DNA of 7,575 nt from contig JAAYZO010000129.1 of NCBI GenBank assembly GCA_012514865.1, positions 1-7,575 of the forward strand, written 5' to 3'. Under the pieces are notes generated by a model that was given only the letters and a program-made list of their open reading frames with translations, did not search any database and was not told the origin of the DNA. Of this stretch, positions 6,481 to 7,575 are shown piece by piece; within the stretch, counting starts at the first letter, position 1, and each line of letters opens with the position of its first letter. The DNA is from Lentisphaerota bacterium. Lineage in GTDB: Bacteria; Verrucomicrobiota; Lentisphaeria; Oligosphaerales; JAFGRS01. A program made the position numbers and the translations under genes.

Positions 6481-7575
6481 TCAGGAACGGCCCTCGACCA
6501 CCGACACCGCCAGGTCGGCCCAGGACCAGAGGCGCTCCGGGTGACCCGAGACGGTGCTGATGTCCTTCAGGATGATCTCCAGCCAGCAGCCGCGCGACCG
6601 GTCCAGAACCGCCGCGAGTTCGCGCCGCACACGCTCGGGATGCCACCCGCCCGGGTCCACGAAGACCGCCGGGTTCGGCTTGTACGAGAGCACATAGCGC
6701 CCGCCAATGCCCGCCGCCATCGCCGCGACATCCGCCCATGGACTCACCGAGACCTTGCGCAGATTCGGTATCGAGGCCAGCAGGTCCATCTTCGTATGCA
6801 GGGCCTCGCAGCAGCCGTAGTAGGTGATCCCGAAACGCCGCAGCCACTGCCGTTCGTAGCGCAGGGAGAACTCCTCATGCATCGCCGGCGACACTCCGGA
6901 GAGGATCTGGGCATTGCCGCAGCCCCACTGCTGGGACGGCGTCACCGACCCCGGCGGGCCGCCGGCCTCCGGCAGCTCGTCGGTGCAGGCGTAGCCGCCC
7001 GAACCCACCCGCATCGGGCCGTTGGTCGGCGACAGCACACCCAGGCGTTCGTAGGCGTCCAGACGCGACTGGAAGGCATCGAGCAGCCGCGCCAGGGCCG
7101 CATGCACCAGCTCCGGACGGTCGATCATGTCGACGAAGGCCTCCTCGACGCCATACCAGCGTATGAGGTGGTCCCACAGCGTGAACCACTGGTGCGACAC
7201 ACCGCGCTGGCGCACGGCCAGGATGTCTCCGAAAAGCCCCTCGGCCTGCTCCAGCAGCCGCGCCGAGGCGTCGCGGTCGACCGTGATCTCCGGCCGCTGG
7301 ATCTTCTCGACGTCGGACAGCGTCCGGATCTGCGGCACGAAGGCCTGGCTCAGGATCGCCCCGGACAGGCCGGTGGGATGGACCTCGCCCTCCTGGCGAA
7401 TTCCGAAGCCGCTGTCGCGGATGACCATCGGGCAGTCGTGCACGGCCTCGACGATCATGTGGCCGCGCAGGTGGCGCCACTGGTAGAGCGTCCGCCGGAA
7501 GCGCTCCTCGATCGCCCGGCAGGACGGCTCCGTGCAGACCAGGGTCAGCTCGTCCCCGACGGCCATCTCACCCCA
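6481..7575 (-). CDS. URO-D superfamily (methyltransferase-like) protein B, 5' end beyond window
   Basis: The frame is open from the right edge to a TGA at 6481-6483 and gives 364 visible residues. A Met occurs at 7566-7564, but the three codons upstream of it are also open and read WGE. This aligns with the WNEIM segment (residues 70-74) of protein A, so the true start is probably about 70 residues further right. Counting from that Met, landmarks shared with protein A are DMIDRPELVH at 146-155, VSPAMHEEF at 225-233, YYGCCE at 249-254, IPNLR at 266-270 and SPWADV at 275-280. The YGCCE cysteines may bind metal, as in the MtaA/CmuA branch, but this is unproven. The sequence differs from A at most other positions, so this is an old paralog rather than a recent duplicate. 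It is transcribed toward the GHL10 gene, and its own neighbours lie outside the window. Confidence 0.85.
   Translation of the reverse strand, partial: WGEMAVGDELTLVCTEPSCRAIEERFRRTLYQWRHLRGHMIVEAVHDCPMVIRDSGFGIRQEGEVHPTGLSGAILSQAFVPQIRTLSDVEKIQRPEITVDRDASARLLEQAEGLFGDILAVRQRGVSHQWFTLWDHLIRWYGVEEAFVDMIDRPELVHAALARLLDAFQSRLDAYERLGVLSPTNGPMRVGSGGYACTDELPEAGGPPGSVTPSQQWGCGNAQILSGVSPAMHEEFSLRYERQWLRRFGITYYGCCEALHTKMDLLASIPNLRKVSVSPWADVAAMAAGIGGRYVLSYKPNPAVFVDPGGWHPERVRRELAAVLDRSRGCWLEIILKDISTVSGHPERLWSWADLAVSVVEGRS

Overview
The window looks like chromosomal DNA from a high-GC environmental bacterium with many secreted polysaccharide-related proteins. A Planctomycetota, Lentisphaerota or related PVC-type lineage is my best guess. 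The basis is the strongly G/C third positions, a large secreted GHL10-type glycosidase-like protein, a LamG/ConA-like secreted protein, and two divergent uroporphyrinogen-decarboxylase-like (URO-D superfamily) paralogs, a combination common in those groups. No phylogenetic marker is present apart from one tRNA, so this is inference.

Layout, left to right. (1) 1-49: apparent 3' end of an upstream gene on the + strand. (2) 50-240: spacer with a plausible sigma70-type promoter (139-167) and a GGAGAA ribosome site. (3) 241-1446 (+): exported protein with an N-terminal beta-rich region and a C-terminal LamG/concanavalin-A-like domain. (4) 1530-2792 (+), 83 bases later and probably co-transcribed: URO-D-like protein A. 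(5) 2793-3068: GC-rich spacer with three strong inverted repeats. (6) 3069-3153 (+): tRNA-Leu with anticodon UAG. (7) 3154-3348: spacer with a -10-like TATACT and a perfect 10-bp inverted repeat in the presumed leader of the next gene. (8) 3349-6309 (+): a 986-residue exported multidomain GHL10 protein with a class-I glutamine-amidotransferase/ThuA-like fold on each side of the glycosidase-like barrel. (9) 6310-6480: convergent spacer. (10) 6481-7575 (-): URO-D-like protein B, whose start lies beyond the right edge.

How the genes may work together is uncertain. The two exported proteins suggest binding or cleavage of glycans outside the cytoplasm. The two URO-D-like proteins resemble the methyltransferase branch (MtaA/CmuA-like) more than HemE, because they lack the HemE N-terminal signature and carry a shared YGCCE motif. 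One speculative link is removal of methyl groups from methylated glycans or small methylated compounds released nearby, but no corrinoid protein or reductive activase is visible. I found no CRISPR array, insertion sequence, phage gene or defence system.
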